Assembly: GCA_963848825.1 (NCBI GenBank)
Contig: CAWKFA010000017.1
Span: 682,001 to 746,000, forward strand
DNA length: 64,000 nucleotides
DNA from: CAVVSQ01 sp963848825
GTDB lineage: Bacteria; Planctomycetota; Planctomycetia; Gemmatales; Gemmataceae
Direction: 5' to 3'
How positions within the stretch are numbered: the stretch's first letter is position 1; every line of letters begins with the position of its first letter. Positions 1-8,576 of the stretch are shown one piece after another. The notes beneath the pieces are model-generated. The model was not told the DNA's origin. It made no database searches and saw only the letters and a list, made by a program, of their open reading frames with translations. The position numbers and the translations under genes are program-made.

Positions 1-1
1 C

Positions 2-1114
2 ATCGGCAAGTGGCACATGGGCGAGAACGAAGGCTCGCTGCCGCAAAATGTCGGCTTCGACGATTATTACGGCTTCCTGGGCGTCTCGGACATGTATACC
101 GAGTGGCGCGACATCTATTTCAACCCGGAAGTCGCGCTCAGCCCGGCACGCTTCAAGATGATGGAGAAGCTTGGCTTCAACCACGACAACGTCCATTGCG
201 TCAAGGGCAAGAAAAGCGTCGAGAGTATGTACACCATCGACTTGAAAACGATCATGGACCTCGATCAGGATTGGGCCAATTATGGAGAAAAGTTCATCAA
301 TAAAATGGCCAATCAGAAGGAGCCGTGGTTCCTGTATCACTGCACGCGCGGCTGCCACTTCGACAACTATCCCAACAAGAAGTATGCCGGCAAGTCGCCG
401 GCACGCACGGTATTCAGCGACGGCATGGTCGAAGTAGACGACATCTTCGGCAGGCTCGTCGCGGCCCTGGAAAAGACCGGCCAGCTCGACAACACCATCA
501 TTATCTTGACGTCGGACAACGGTCCGGAGCAAGAAATTCCGCCGCACGGACGCAGCCCCTGGCGCGGCGGCAAGGGCTCCTGCTGGGAAGGCGGCGTGCG
601 CGTGCCCACGTTCGTGTACTGGAAGAACATGATTCAGCCGCGCTGCTCGGATGGTATCTTCGATCAGGTTGACATCCTTCCGACGCTCGTTGGCATCGCC
701 GGCAAGCCTGGCGCTCAGCTCAACGAGTATTTCCCGAAGGACCGCTACACGGATGGAATCGATCAAACGTCCTTCTTGTTAGCCACGGAGGGTGAATCGT
801 GTAGGCGAAGCCGTATCTACACGTTGAACCAGTTCTTCGCGATGGTGCGCGTGGATGAGTTCCAGTACATCTTCACGGCCGAGATTCAAGACGGCTTCTT
901 CAAAAAGGGGGACATCGGGGGCTTTAGCGGGCCCATCGCGACTCAGACCGGCGGTGGCATCGGCATCAATTTGTGGACGAATCCGCAACAGGATGCCAGC
1001 ATCGGCGTGCGTCACATTCCCATGACGGTCCCCGTCATGCACGAAGCGGCGCGCTATTGCGAAGTCCTCAAGAAATATCCGCCGAGATTTAAAGTTGGCT
1101 TCCTGGGTAATTAA
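2..1114 (+). CDS. Sulfatase, C-terminal part (cut by window start)
   Basis: This is the C-terminal ~370 residues of a secreted-type sulfatase, a hydrolase of sulfate esters. The reading frame is open from base 2 and begins in the family motif GKWHMG, so the N-terminus with the formylglycine signature lies outside the window. Visible family features are the metal-binding TSDNG stretch near base 510, followed by the RGGKGS/WEGG segment (about 565-595) typical of the arylsulfatase active-site lysine region, and the QVDILPTL motif (about 665). The end is a clean TAA. Genes for a one-TM protein and a formylglycine-generating enzyme follow on the same strand, so this sulfatase and its activating enzyme are probably co-expressed. 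The substrate cannot be told from the sequence. Family assignment is secure. Confidence 0.93.
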   Translation: MGKWHMGENEGSLPQNVGFDDYYGFLGVSDMYTEWRDIYFNPEVALSPARFKMMEKLGFNHDNVHCVKGKKSVESMYTIDLKTIMDLDQDWANYGEKFINKMANQKEPWFLYHCTRGCHFDNYPNKKYAGKSPARTVFSDGMVEVDDIFGRLVAALEKTGQLDNTIIILTSDNGPEQEIPPHGRSPWRGGKGSCWEGGVRVPTFVYWKNMIQPRCSDGIFDQVDILPTLVGIAGKPGAQLNEYFPKDRYTDGIDQTSFLLATEGESCRRSRIYTLNQFFAMVRVDEFQYIFTAEIQDGFFKKGDIGGFSGPIATQTGGGIGINLWTNPQQDASIGVRHIPMTVPVMHEAARYCEVLKKYPPRFKVGFLGN

Positions 1115-1207
1115 CTTGAAGGATTTGCGCAGTGACCGTTGAAGTTGCGCTCGATCCCTTTCTCCTCCTGGGGAATGGGATCGAGCCCTCTTCGTGAGGT
1201 TTTCACC

Positions 1208-1741
1208 ATGAAAAAGAAATCAGGCCGTGGCAAGTCAACGCTAGACGAAGCGATTGAAAGACGGCTACGCGCCATGACCAATGGCCACGCTGCCAAACCT
1301 GAAGTCGGTGAGGCAGCGCCCGCGACAGGCAATGGCGAAGGCAGTGCGCCGGGTGCCCGCCGGACCAAGTTGTGGCTCTTTTTGCTCGTATGCCTGGTGG
1401 GTTCCAGCCTGGCCAGCTTTGTCATTTTCAAGTACATCGCGCCCTCCGTTCCGAACGAGCTGGTGGGCACCTGGATGATTGCCGACGGGCCGCTCAAGGG
1501 GGCGACCCTGGAATTTCGTTGGTATGGAACGGCCATCGCCACGCTAAATGTCAAAGGCAAAAAAGAGGAAACCAGGCAAGCGGTGAAGGTCGCGGGAAGC
1601 AAGATGTTGCTCACCAGCACGGATGACGCCACCGGCAAGGAAGATACGGTGTCTCAGACTATTCTTAAACTGACGAAAGACGAGCTGGTTATTCGCGACG
1701 AGGAACGCAGGGTCTACACGATGAAGCGTGTCGGCGATTGA
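1208..1741 (+). CDS. One-TM protein with small lipocalin-like C-terminal domain (paralogue 1)
   Basis: This 177-residue protein has an unknown function. The N-terminal ~55 residues are charged and cytoplasmic-like, one hydrophobic helix follows (about residues 57-78, WLFLLVCLVGSS...), and a small beta-rich domain begins with VPNELVGTW. I chose ATG 1208 because homology to the second copy begins there; an in-frame ATG-like start at 1139 adds an unconvincing leader. The same layout (basic start, one helix, IPNAMVGTW domain) recurs in the gene at 16392-16914, and a C-terminal fragment recurs at 39383-39553 on the other strand. Two of the three copies sit beside sulfatase genes. The domain may form a lipocalin-like beta barrel, but that is a guess from the GTW motif. 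Confidence 0.8.
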   Translation: MKKKSGRGKSTLDEAIERRLRAMTNGHAAKPEVGEAAPATGNGEGSAPGARRTKLWLFLLVCLVGSSLASFVIFKYIAPSVPNELVGTWMIADGPLKGATLEFRWYGTAIATLNVKGKKEETRQAVKVAGSKMLLTSTDDATGKEDTVSQTILKLTKDELVIRDEERRVYTMKRVGD

Positions 1742-1781
1742 TGGCTATTCGGCCAATCAGCCCATTACTTGAGAATTCACC

Positions 1782-3005
1782 ATGTCGCAAAAGCCGGTGT
1801 CGAGCACCCGCGGCCAATCCAAGAGCGCCGCGGGACCAAGTCGGTGGGTCTTTATCGGCGCGACGGCATTGCTGGCGGTCTCAGTCCTCGGTCTTGCTTT
1901 TTTTGCGATCAGGCAGCGAGTCTCACCGAATTATTGGACCGCTGAAGAACTCGGCCCCGTCAAGATCAACGTATCATCGCCGCCGGAGCACGCCCCCAAG
2001 GACATGGTTTGGGTGCCTGGCGGCACTTTTTGGATGGGAAGCGAAGAGCAGTTTTTCCCCGACGCCAGGCCGGTGCATATGGTTTACGTGGACGGCTTCT
2101 GGATGGACCGGACCGAGGTCACTAACGCTCAGTTCGCGCGGTTTGTCCAGGCCACGGGTTATGTAACGGTGGTGGAGCGCCCGCTCGATCCGAAAAACTT
2201 CCCTGGCTTTAATGCCGAGGCGTTCGGCTTTCAGCCCGAGTATCTCGCCACATTTGCCGCCGCACCCGGACAAGGCGTGCCGGGCGCTTTGCCCTGGGCT
2301 GGACTGTATCATGCGCAGGGAACCCTAAAACCTTTTTCGCTGGTCTTTCGCATGCCGGAAACGCCCATCAATCCGAAGGACGCCAACCCCGCAACTTGGT
2401 GGCGGGCGGTGGCCGGGGCCTCCTGGATTCACCCGGAAGGGCCTGGCAGCGATCTGAAGGAGCGGGAAAACCACCCGGCAGTGCATATTTGCTACGAGGA
2501 TGCCGAGGCCTACGCCAGGTGGGCGGGCAAGCGCTTGCCGACCGAGGCCGAGTGGGAGTTCGCGTCGCGCGGCGGCCTCGACCGCAAGCCCTATACTTGG
2601 GGTGGCAAGCTTCAACCAGAAGGCAAGCCGATGGCCAACACCTGGCAGGGGGAATTTCCGTACCGCAACACCCTGGAAGACGGCTATCTCGGCACGGCCC
2701 CGGTCGGATCCTTTCCCGCGAACGGTTTTGGCCTCCACGACATGGCGGGCAACGTTTGGGAGTGGTGCTCGGACTGGTACCAGCCCAGGTACGCGACCGC
2801 GTTTGCGGAGCGGAACCCGCCAGGACCCACGACAAGCCACGACCCAGCCGAACCCGGAGTGCCCAAACGCGTGCAGCGCGGCGGCTCATTCTTGTGCTGC
2901 GAGAATTACTGCGTCCGCTACATGGCCGGCGGCCGGGGCAAGGGTGAGCCGGACAGCACCGGTAACCATATCGGGTTTCGGTGTGTGCAAGCCGTGCAGC
3001 CCTAG
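1782..3005 (+). CDS. Formylglycine-generating enzyme (sulfatase-modifying factor)
   Basis: This 407-residue protein oxidises the active-site Cys or Ser of sulfatases to formylglycine, the aldehyde needed for catalysis. An N-terminal membrane helix (about residues 24-45) anchors it on the exported side. The FGE-sulfatase domain opens at MVWVPGGTFWMGS (about residue 70), with DGFWMDRTEVTNAQFARF next. The C-terminal catalytic block RGGSFLCCENYCVRY holds Cys372 and Cys377, with the same five-residue spacing as the two catalytic cysteines of human SUMF1 (C336/C341), and ends in NHIGFRCV. Cys373 is an extra neighbour. The enzyme is thus predicted to be active. It lies between sulfatase genes that carry Cys-type signatures (CTAGR at 13216, CSPTR at 17386), which are its obvious clients. 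Confidence 0.95.
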   Translation: MSQKPVSSTRGQSKSAAGPSRWVFIGATALLAVSVLGLAFFAIRQRVSPNYWTAEELGPVKINVSSPPEHAPKDMVWVPGGTFWMGSEEQFFPDARPVHMVYVDGFWMDRTEVTNAQFARFVQATGYVTVVERPLDPKNFPGFNAEAFGFQPEYLATFAAAPGQGVPGALPWAGLYHAQGTLKPFSLVFRMPETPINPKDANPATWWRAVAGASWIHPEGPGSDLKERENHPAVHICYEDAEAYARWAGKRLPTEAEWEFASRGGLDRKPYTWGGKLQPEGKPMANTWQGEFPYRNTLEDGYLGTAPVGSFPANGFGLHDMAGNVWEWCSDWYQPRYATAFAERNPPGPTTSHDPAEPGVPKRVQRGGSFLCCENYCVRYMAGGRGKGEPDSTGNHIGFRCVQAVQP

Positions 3006-3151
3006 TGCGGACAAAGGTAAACCGAAGGATCAGCATTCTGGCTAACCAGGAATCGACGAACGCTTGGAACAACTTTGCGACAGACAGCCGGCGGATGGAA
3101 GCCGGTTTCCGAAATAACCTTGATTGAGGTTCACACAGAAAGGACGATGCT

Positions 3152-4053
3152 ATGAAGACGCGATTGATGAGGTTGCTAGCCTTGCTAACTCTCATGTGCA
3201 CTACTGAGATTGGCCTGGCTCAGCAGTCCACTGGGAACCCCAAGGACAAAGATGCGCTGGCCAAAAGAGCCGAGGCGTTCGTGGACGCGTTTCACAAGGG
3301 AGACGCCAAGGCTCTCGCCGCATTTTGGACGCCAGATGGCGACCATTTCGACCAGCATGGCCGTCAACTGAAAGGCCGCGAAGCGATTGAGGCGGCTTTC
3401 AAGGAGCTTTTCTCCGCCAATAAAGGCCTGAAGCTCCGCGTCGATAGTGAGGCCCTTCGTTTTGTTAATCCCGATGTGGCGATCGAGGATGGCCTGACGG
3501 AGGTTATCCCAACCGACGGCGGCCCGCCGACATGGCGCGCTACACGATAGTCCATGTCAAAATGAATGGCACCTGGCACATAAGCAGCTTGCGCAATGCG
3601 GCGTACCTTCCGCACGCCGGCGGCGGACAACTTCAAGGACTCTCCTGGATCATCGGCGACTGGGCAGGTGAAAGGAAAAAAGGCGAGGTGGAACGGCTCG
3701 CGCTTGGCTGGACCGAGGCGCAGAGTTTCTTGGTGGGCACCTTCTCAACGACAGCTCGGGATGTTTCGCTCGGTAGCGCCCATGTATGGATCGGCTGGGA
3801 TCCGTCATCCAAGGCAATCCGCTCCTGGAGCTTCGACGACACCGGCGCCTTCGGCGAAGGTTCGTGGACCGCGGATGGGAAGAAATGGATTGTCAAGACA
3901 GCGTCGACGCTTCCCGACGGAAAGAAAACGACCGTTACGCTTGTCATCTCCCCTGTTGACGCTAACACCATTTCGCTGCAAGCCAGGGACCGAACCGTGG
4001 GCAAGGAACGGCTTCCGGACGTGCCGGAAGTCAATTTGAAACGAATCAAGTAA
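3152..4053 (+). CDS. Secreted SgcJ/EcaC-like (SnoaL/NTF2-fold) protein, one frameshift
   Basis: Two overlapping frames make one gene. The first (3152-3550) has a signal peptide ending near LAQQS, then an NTF2-like domain (AKRAEAFVDAFHKGDAKAL, FWTPDGDHFD, REAIEAAF). The second frame continues from about 3532 with ARYTIVHVKMNGTWHISSLRNA, which is the expected last strand of the same domain, followed by a ~150-residue beta-rich C-terminal part with a GDWAGERK-type start. The change of frame near 3530 needs one extra or two missing bases, and both sides stay conserved, so a sequence error is the simplest explanation. The SgcJ/EcaC family is common in planctomycetes, but its activity is not established. 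A role with the neighbouring sulfatases is only suggested by position. Confidence 0.82.
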
Positions 4054-4075
4054 CACACAGATAGGAGAATCAGCG

Positions 4076-4321
4076 ATGACTCGTAAAACATGTTTTCTTG
4101 GATTCGCGACCATGTTCGTACTGCTGGCAACCGTTGCCGAAGCGAAGACTTGGTATGCGTACCACGCTAGTTACCATGGCGCTTCTGTGAGCGGGTATGG
4201 TTACCATACCTCCTCCTCCTATGGCTACGGCGCCTCGCGGGCCGTCAGCCCGTATGCCTACGGCGGTTACCATTACGGGGGAAATAGTGAAGCCCACTAC
4301 GGCTACTACCGACGCTGGTAG
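4076..4321 (+). CDS. Small Tyr/Gly/Ser-rich secreted protein
   Basis: This 81-residue protein has a clear signal peptide (FLGFATMFVLLATVAEA) and a mature part made almost only of Tyr, Gly, His and Ser (for example YHASYHGASVSGYGYH). There is a good ribosome site (GGAG) 10 bases before ATG. I do not recognise the family. Composition suggests an extended, possibly surface-associated or structural peptide. It follows the SgcJ-like gene by 22 bases, so it may share its transcript. Confidence 0.65.
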   Translation: MTRKTCFLGFATMFVLLATVAEAKTWYAYHASYHGASVSGYGYHTSSSYGYGASRAVSPYAYGGYHYGGNSEAHYGYYRRW

Positions 4322-4426
4322 CAGGTGAAGTTACAGGAGCCATTGAGCCCAAGCATCGCGATCTTCCCGAATGATGCCGCCAGTTAAAGGAAATTTGATG
4401 GCTCCCGCTGGGGTACGCGCCTCTAA

Positions 4427-4525
4427 CAGCCCGTTGAAAAAGGGGTCAGACCCCCTTGAAGCGAACAGAGTTTTCAACGTTTTTGCAGGGTACCGAAGGG
4501 GTCTGACCCCTTTTTCAACGGGCTG
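4427..4525. repeat. Long inverted repeat with GGGGTCAGACCCC core
   Basis: Two near-identical arms of about 30 bases (4427-4457 and 4496-4525) face each other across a ~38-base loop. Each arm reads CAGCCCGTTGAAAAAGGGG then TCAGACCCC, and so contains a second palindrome, GGGGTCAGACCCC. No T-run follows, so it is not a simple terminator. It looks like a small non-autonomous palindromic element in the gap before the membrane operon. Confidence 0.85.
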
Positions 4526-4547
4526 CTAACCAAGGGCTGAGTGTAAA

Positions 4548-5204
4548 ATGAGCGACCAAAGAACTGACTCGACGCCGAACGCAAGTTCCGGGGCGGTTCG
4601 CCCGCCCTTGGCTTCCTACAGTGGCGGCCATTCTGAATTCGCCATGGCCCGCCCTTGGAAATTTCCCATCGCCGCTGTCGTGGTCATGGTTGTCCTTGCT
4701 CTTGTCGGAGTGGCCCTCACCACTTCCAAAAACGAGTGGGCGTCGCCCTTCTGGATTGCGCTCGTGCCCATATACGGTCTTCTGTGCGTCGCCACGGCTT
4801 GGGACCGGGCGCGCCGCGATCCAGCCTTTCTCAAGCCGGGCATCGTCCGCCAGGTTTTTCATTGGTTGGGCATTGGCTTTGCGCTGTGGCTGGGTTTCTT
4901 CATCCGCCGCGCGGGCGAGGAAACTGTCACGGCGCTGAGCGATAACGCCTTACTGTTGCTCGCGCTCGGTTGCTTTCTGGCGGGAGTGCATCTGGAATGG
5001 CTGTTCGCCGTCGTCGGCCTGCTGCTTATGCTGACGATGGTTATCGTGGTCGAGGGGGAGCAATATGTCTGGCTTATTTTCGTGATAGGTGCCGCCATCA
5101 TCGTCGCTCTCTTCGTGACTCGCCGTATTATCGCGAGAAGTCGAAAGCTTTCCGCAACGGGCATGCAGGTAAAGCCGCAGACCGGATTGGGCATACGTCC
5201 ATGA
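4548..5204 (+). CDS. Multi-pass membrane protein of unknown function
   Basis: This 218-residue protein has a polar N-terminal ~35 residues and about six hydrophobic helices (for example FPIAAVVVMVVLALVGVAL, LLLALGCFLAGVHLEWLF, VWLIFVIGAAIIVALFV) and a basic C-terminal tail. I do not recognise a family. It is the first gene of a tight operon: its TGA overlaps the ATG of the next gene (ATGA at 5201-5204). Co-expression with an AI-2E-type permease, a DUF3302 protein and an HlyD-type adaptor suggests a part in envelope transport, but that rests on context alone. Confidence 0.8.
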   Translation: MSDQRTDSTPNASSGAVRPPLASYSGGHSEFAMARPWKFPIAAVVVMVVLALVGVALTTSKNEWASPFWIALVPIYGLLCVATAWDRARRDPAFLKPGIVRQVFHWLGIGFALWLGFFIRRAGEETVTALSDNALLLLALGCFLAGVHLEWLFAVVGLLLMLTMVIVVEGEQYVWLIFVIGAAIIVALFVTRRIIARSRKLSATGMQVKPQTGLGIRP

Positions 5205-7075
5205 ACAGCACCGACATCGTGACGGGCGCCGATCGCCATTCCGACGCGCCGCCCAAAGGGCAGCTCCCGCCGGCTCTGGTGCTCAAGAAGCTGGCCATCT
5301 GGACCTTGCTTCTCGCCTTCCTGTACCTGACGCGTGATTTCTTTTTCACCGGCTTTATGACCTTCCTTTTCAGCTACCTGGCCCTGGGCCTCGTCGGCTG
5401 GACCATGCGGCGACTGACCAAAAAAAAGCTTGACGATCCAGCCGGCGAGGAAAACGCCGGGCTACGGCGTCTCGTGACGGTCGGTGTTTTTGTGCTTGTT
5501 CCGCTGCTCCTCGTTGGGCTTGGCGTAATCATCATGCCCAAGCTGATCCAACAGGCGCAGCACCTTGCCGGTTGGCTGAGCCAGGTGAGTCCTGAGGCGG
5601 AGATCGCTCGCCTGCTCGAGCAATTTGTGGGCCCGTCCGAGTTCAAGCGCCATTACACGGGACCGGAAGACCCCGCCTATCGCAAAGACCTGGAGGAATT
5701 CAAGAAGGCGGAAGTGCTTCACGTGAAAGAGTATCACGAGTTCCCGCAAGTGGAATCGTGGGTGGAAGGCTCCTTCAGCAAGCAGTTCGCCGCAGAGGAG
5801 CGCGGCCGGATCCGCTCGCGCTTTTTGCGGGCGGGGGTATCGAGCAATGAATTTGAGCAATGGTTTATCAAAGAGAAGGCGCCCGAGCTGCAGGCTCAAG
5901 CGAAAAAAATGCAAGGCGACCATGGTAGAGTCCCGGCTGCGGCCGGCCCCCTCGCTCGCGCCGCAATCTCGATGACTCCAGAGCAGCTTTTGGAGCAAGC
6001 CCGGCGCGATTCTGCGGCCCTCCCGGCCCTGCGCGAAGAATGGATTGCCGATGCCATTCAGCGCGCGTCCGCCCCAACGTCGCCTTCTTATTCAGCCGCA
6101 TTTCAGACCTACTACGAGGCACGTGCCAAGGAATCGACCGCAGCTGTGCCCTATACGTACGAGCAGTATTTGGCACTTAAAAAGGTCCGGCCCCAAGGGG
6201 CGCGTGCATTTGGCGACACCCTGGAAAAGCTCTTGCCAGGCGGCGCCGGTTCCGAGAATGTCAGCGTCGATTTCGAGGCCGCCAAAAGTCACGAGCTATT
6301 TCGTGAATGGTGGGCCACGAATGCCCTCGCCAAATTCATCAGGCACCAGGTCGAATCCACCTCCGCCGGCGCCGAAGGCGGTCACACGGATCAAGTTCTT
6401 GCTGCCCTCTTGCGTCTGCCGGTTGACCTGGGCACCGCACTGCTGCTGAGCTTTTTCATTTGCATCGATTTCCTCCAACTCAAACACGCCGCCAGGAGCT
6501 TGCGGGAAACGTGGCTCTGCGACGTTTATGACGAGATCGCGCCAGCCCTCACCGCGCTCGGCCACTTGGTCGGACGGGCGATGCACGCCCAGGGCCTCAT
6601 AGCGTTGTGTAACGCCGTCATGATGTTCTTTGCTTTGATCGTAATTGGCGTCGAGCATCCCGTGCTGCTGAGCTGTGCGGTGTTCGTGTTGTGCCTGGTG
6701 CCGACTCTCGGCACCGTCATCGCATGGGTGCTCATCGCGGGCGTGGCGCTGATCCAACCCGGTGGTGGCTTCACCCTGGCGCTGCAGGTTTCAGGCGCGG
6801 TGATGTTCGTTGTGCTTTTGGAAACTTTCGTTTTTAGTCCCAGGATTCTGGGCCGGATGATGGAATTGCACCCGGTGCTCATCATTGCGATTTTGCCGGT
6901 GGCGCAATACTTCTTTGGCGTCTGGGGACTGATTCTGGCGACGCCAGTAGCCGTGTATGTGATTCACGTGCTTATCCTGCGGCGTGGCTTGCCTGGCGGC
7001 AAGACGGAGAGCGCAGATCAAAGATGCCGCGACCGCACGCCGCCATCCCAAAACCTCGCTAAGCAAGAGATTTAA
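5201..7075 (+). CDS. AI-2E family permease with a large soluble insert
   Basis: This 624-residue integral membrane protein of the AI-2E/PerM (PF01594) type starts at ATG 5201, overlapping the previous stop. A longer in-frame opening from 4970 lies inside the upstream gene and is rejected. Helices near the start (LAIWTLLLAFLYL, FFFTGFMTFLFSYLAL) and a C-terminal block of about five helices (LGTALLLSFFICIDFLQ to ILATPVAVYVIHVLIL) match the family, including the conserved LVPTLGTVIAW stretch. Family members are usually about 350 residues long. Here an extra ~290 charged, mostly helical residues sit between the N-terminal helices and the C-terminal block. Members export small molecules or ions; the substrate here is unknown. 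It is followed after 2 bases by the DUF3302 gene. Confidence 0.88.
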   Translation: MNSTDIVTGADRHSDAPPKGQLPPALVLKKLAIWTLLLAFLYLTRDFFFTGFMTFLFSYLALGLVGWTMRRLTKKKLDDPAGEENAGLRRLVTVGVFVLVPLLLVGLGVIIMPKLIQQAQHLAGWLSQVSPEAEIARLLEQFVGPSEFKRHYTGPEDPAYRKDLEEFKKAEVLHVKEYHEFPQVESWVEGSFSKQFAAEERGRIRSRFLRAGVSSNEFEQWFIKEKAPELQAQAKKMQGDHGRVPAAAGPLARAAISMTPEQLLEQARRDSAALPALREEWIADAIQRASAPTSPSYSAAFQTYYEARAKESTAAVPYTYEQYLALKKVRPQGARAFGDTLEKLLPGGAGSENVSVDFEAAKSHELFREWWATNALAKFIRHQVESTSAGAEGGHTDQVLAALLRLPVDLGTALLLSFFICIDFLQLKHAARSLRETWLCDVYDEIAPALTALGHLVGRAMHAQGLIALCNAVMMFFALIVIGVEHPVLLSCAVFVLCLVPTLGTVIAWVLIAGVALIQPGGGFTLALQVSGAVMFVVLLETFVFSPRILGRMMELHPVLIIAILPVAQYFFGVWGLILATPVAVYVIHVLILRRGLPGGKTESADQRCRDRTPPSQNLAKQEI

Positions 7076-7077
7076 TC

Positions 7078-7311
7078 ATGGACCTGTTCGATGTCTTCGC
7101 GTTTGGTGTTTTCGCCGTCTTGCTGACGACGTTTGTTGCCATCGTTGTGGTACTCGGCTCCTTGCCGGGCGCGATTGCCGGCCGGCGCGGCCATCCGCAG
7201 GCCGCCGCCATCAACGTCGCCGGCTGGCTCGGCATCGCCACGCTGGGCATCCTTTGGCCCCTTGCGCTCATCTGGGCTTTTTCGAATTCCGGGAAAGAGA
7301 GTCACGCATGA
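7078..7311 (+). CDS. Small DUF3302-type inner-membrane protein (YiaW/YibI-like)
   Basis: This 77-residue protein has two membrane helices (VFAVLLTTFVAIVVVLGSL and GWLGIATLGILWPLALIWAF) and a PGAIAGRRGHPQAAAI loop typical of DUF3302. In Escherichia coli the DUF3302 proteins YiaW and YibI are encoded next to HlyD-type adaptors YiaV and YibH, and the same pair occurs here: the TGA at 7309-7311 overlaps the ATG of the HlyD gene at 7308. It is probably a partner of the adaptor in the inner membrane; the molecular role of DUF3302 is unknown. Confidence 0.78.
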   Translation: MDLFDVFAFGVFAVLLTTFVAIVVVLGSLPGAIAGRRGHPQAAAINVAGWLGIATLGILWPLALIWAFSNSGKESHA

Positions 7312-8316
7312 TCGCGTTTTTAACGATTGTCTACACGGGCGTAGTTCTGTTCCTGTTTAAGAAGAAGCTGGTCAAACCCACGCCGGTGCCGATCGCTTGT
7401 CTCGCGGTTATCGGCGTTCTGCTCATGGGGGGCGTGCTTGTCGCCTGGTTCCTTTGCGCCGCCGATGTCAAGCCGGGTTATCACCACGCAGTACGTCGTG
7501 CAACTGGTGCCTTATGTGAAGGGGCAAGTCGTCAAAATCCATGCTCAACCAAACCAGCCATTGAAGAAAGGGGACTTGCTCCTGGAGATCAATCCCGAGC
7601 CGTACCAATTCACGGTGAACCAGGTTCAGGCGCAGATTGCATCCGGGAAATTCAATGTGCAGCAAGCCGGCGGGGGCCTCAGCGCGGCCAAGGCCAATGT
7701 ACTCAAGGCCAAAGCCGATGTGCTGCAGGCGGCCGCCATGATGGAGCAGGCCAAGGCCGGCGTGGCTACCGCGCTGGCCACCATCGCCAAGGTTAAAGCG
7801 CTGGACGTTCTGGCCATAACCAACGAGCAGATTGCCCAGAACGTGCGCAAACAAGATGCCGGCGCCATTAGCGACATCGATTTGGCCAGAGCAGTGCAAA
7901 ACCGGCAGGCCGCCGACGCCGCAGTCAAGGAAGCCGAAGCAGCCGCCGATCAGGCCAGGGCGGTGCAAGCGCAGGCCCAGGCCGGATTGGCGGTCGCCCA
8001 CGCCGGCGAGCAGCAGGCCGAGGCGGGCGTCCAGCAGGCCGGTTTCGCCGTGGATGCGGCGCAGAGCAATGTGAACGCCACCTATGCGCAACTCAGCAAT
8101 GCCAATTTCAACCTGGCGCAGTGTAAAATGGTTGCGCCAGCCGACGGCTACGTGGTCAACTGGCAGGTGCAAGAAGGAACCATGCTGGTGCCGGCGCCCA
8201 TCGCGGCGGCAGGTGTCTTTATCAGCACGGCTGAAACATGGGTCGTCGCCTCGTTCCCTCAGAATGACCTGATGAATGTCCAGCCAGGTGACGAAGTGGA
8301 AGTGGTCCTTGACCCT

Positions 8317-8576
8317 TGTATGTTCTTTTATGGAGTTTGTGGCATCCTTCCGGTCTTGTAGGATGATAGCCAAGTGTAGTTGTGAGGAGACTTTGCGACC
8401 CCTGAGGCTTTGACCTCTTCCGATAGATTACTCCCTCCGACCTTTGGCATGAGGTTTTGGTACATCATGCGGCTCGACCGCTTATCACAAGGACAACCGG
8501 GCCGAAGTTGACCGGAGGATTTCACGACTCCATGGTTTTTCACCCAGCCAGTTTTTCATTGCATCGGGAGATTGCC
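8317..8576 (+). ncRNA. Predicted bridge RNA region (IS110 left end)
   Basis: IS110 elements encode a bridge RNA with a target loop and a donor loop in their left non-coding end. Here TTGACCTCT (8410-8418) equals the left side of the reconstructed target plus CT. GATAGA (8422-8427) is the reverse complement of its right side, TCTATC. GGTACATC (8459-8466) equals the element's right end running into the core (10471-10478). ACAAG (8487-8491) is the reverse complement of core plus left end, CTTGT (8315-8319). A GCGG/CCGC hairpin (8469-8481) lies between the two donor guides. Order (target before donor, left before right) fits the IS621 model. Transcript limits are not known. The target match assumes one T lost in the left flank. 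Confidence 0.72.

Noticed and set aside
2368..3201. 277-residue minus-strand frame opposite FGE
   Set aside because: Arg/Pro-rich low-complexity translation; the plus strand encodes a complete FGE.
4427..4525. Intrinsic terminator
   Set aside because: No T-run follows the hairpin on either strand; the arms are longer than needed and nested.
7468..8373. 301-residue minus-strand frame opposite the HlyD gene
   Set aside because: It is the complement of the Ala/Gln-rich coiled coil and has no domain.
8487..8504. Alternative bridge-RNA target guides CAAGGAC and CCGGGCC
   Set aside because: Both match the target flanks, but they lie side by side without a separating loop and after the donor guide; the set at 8410-8427 has the right order and core.
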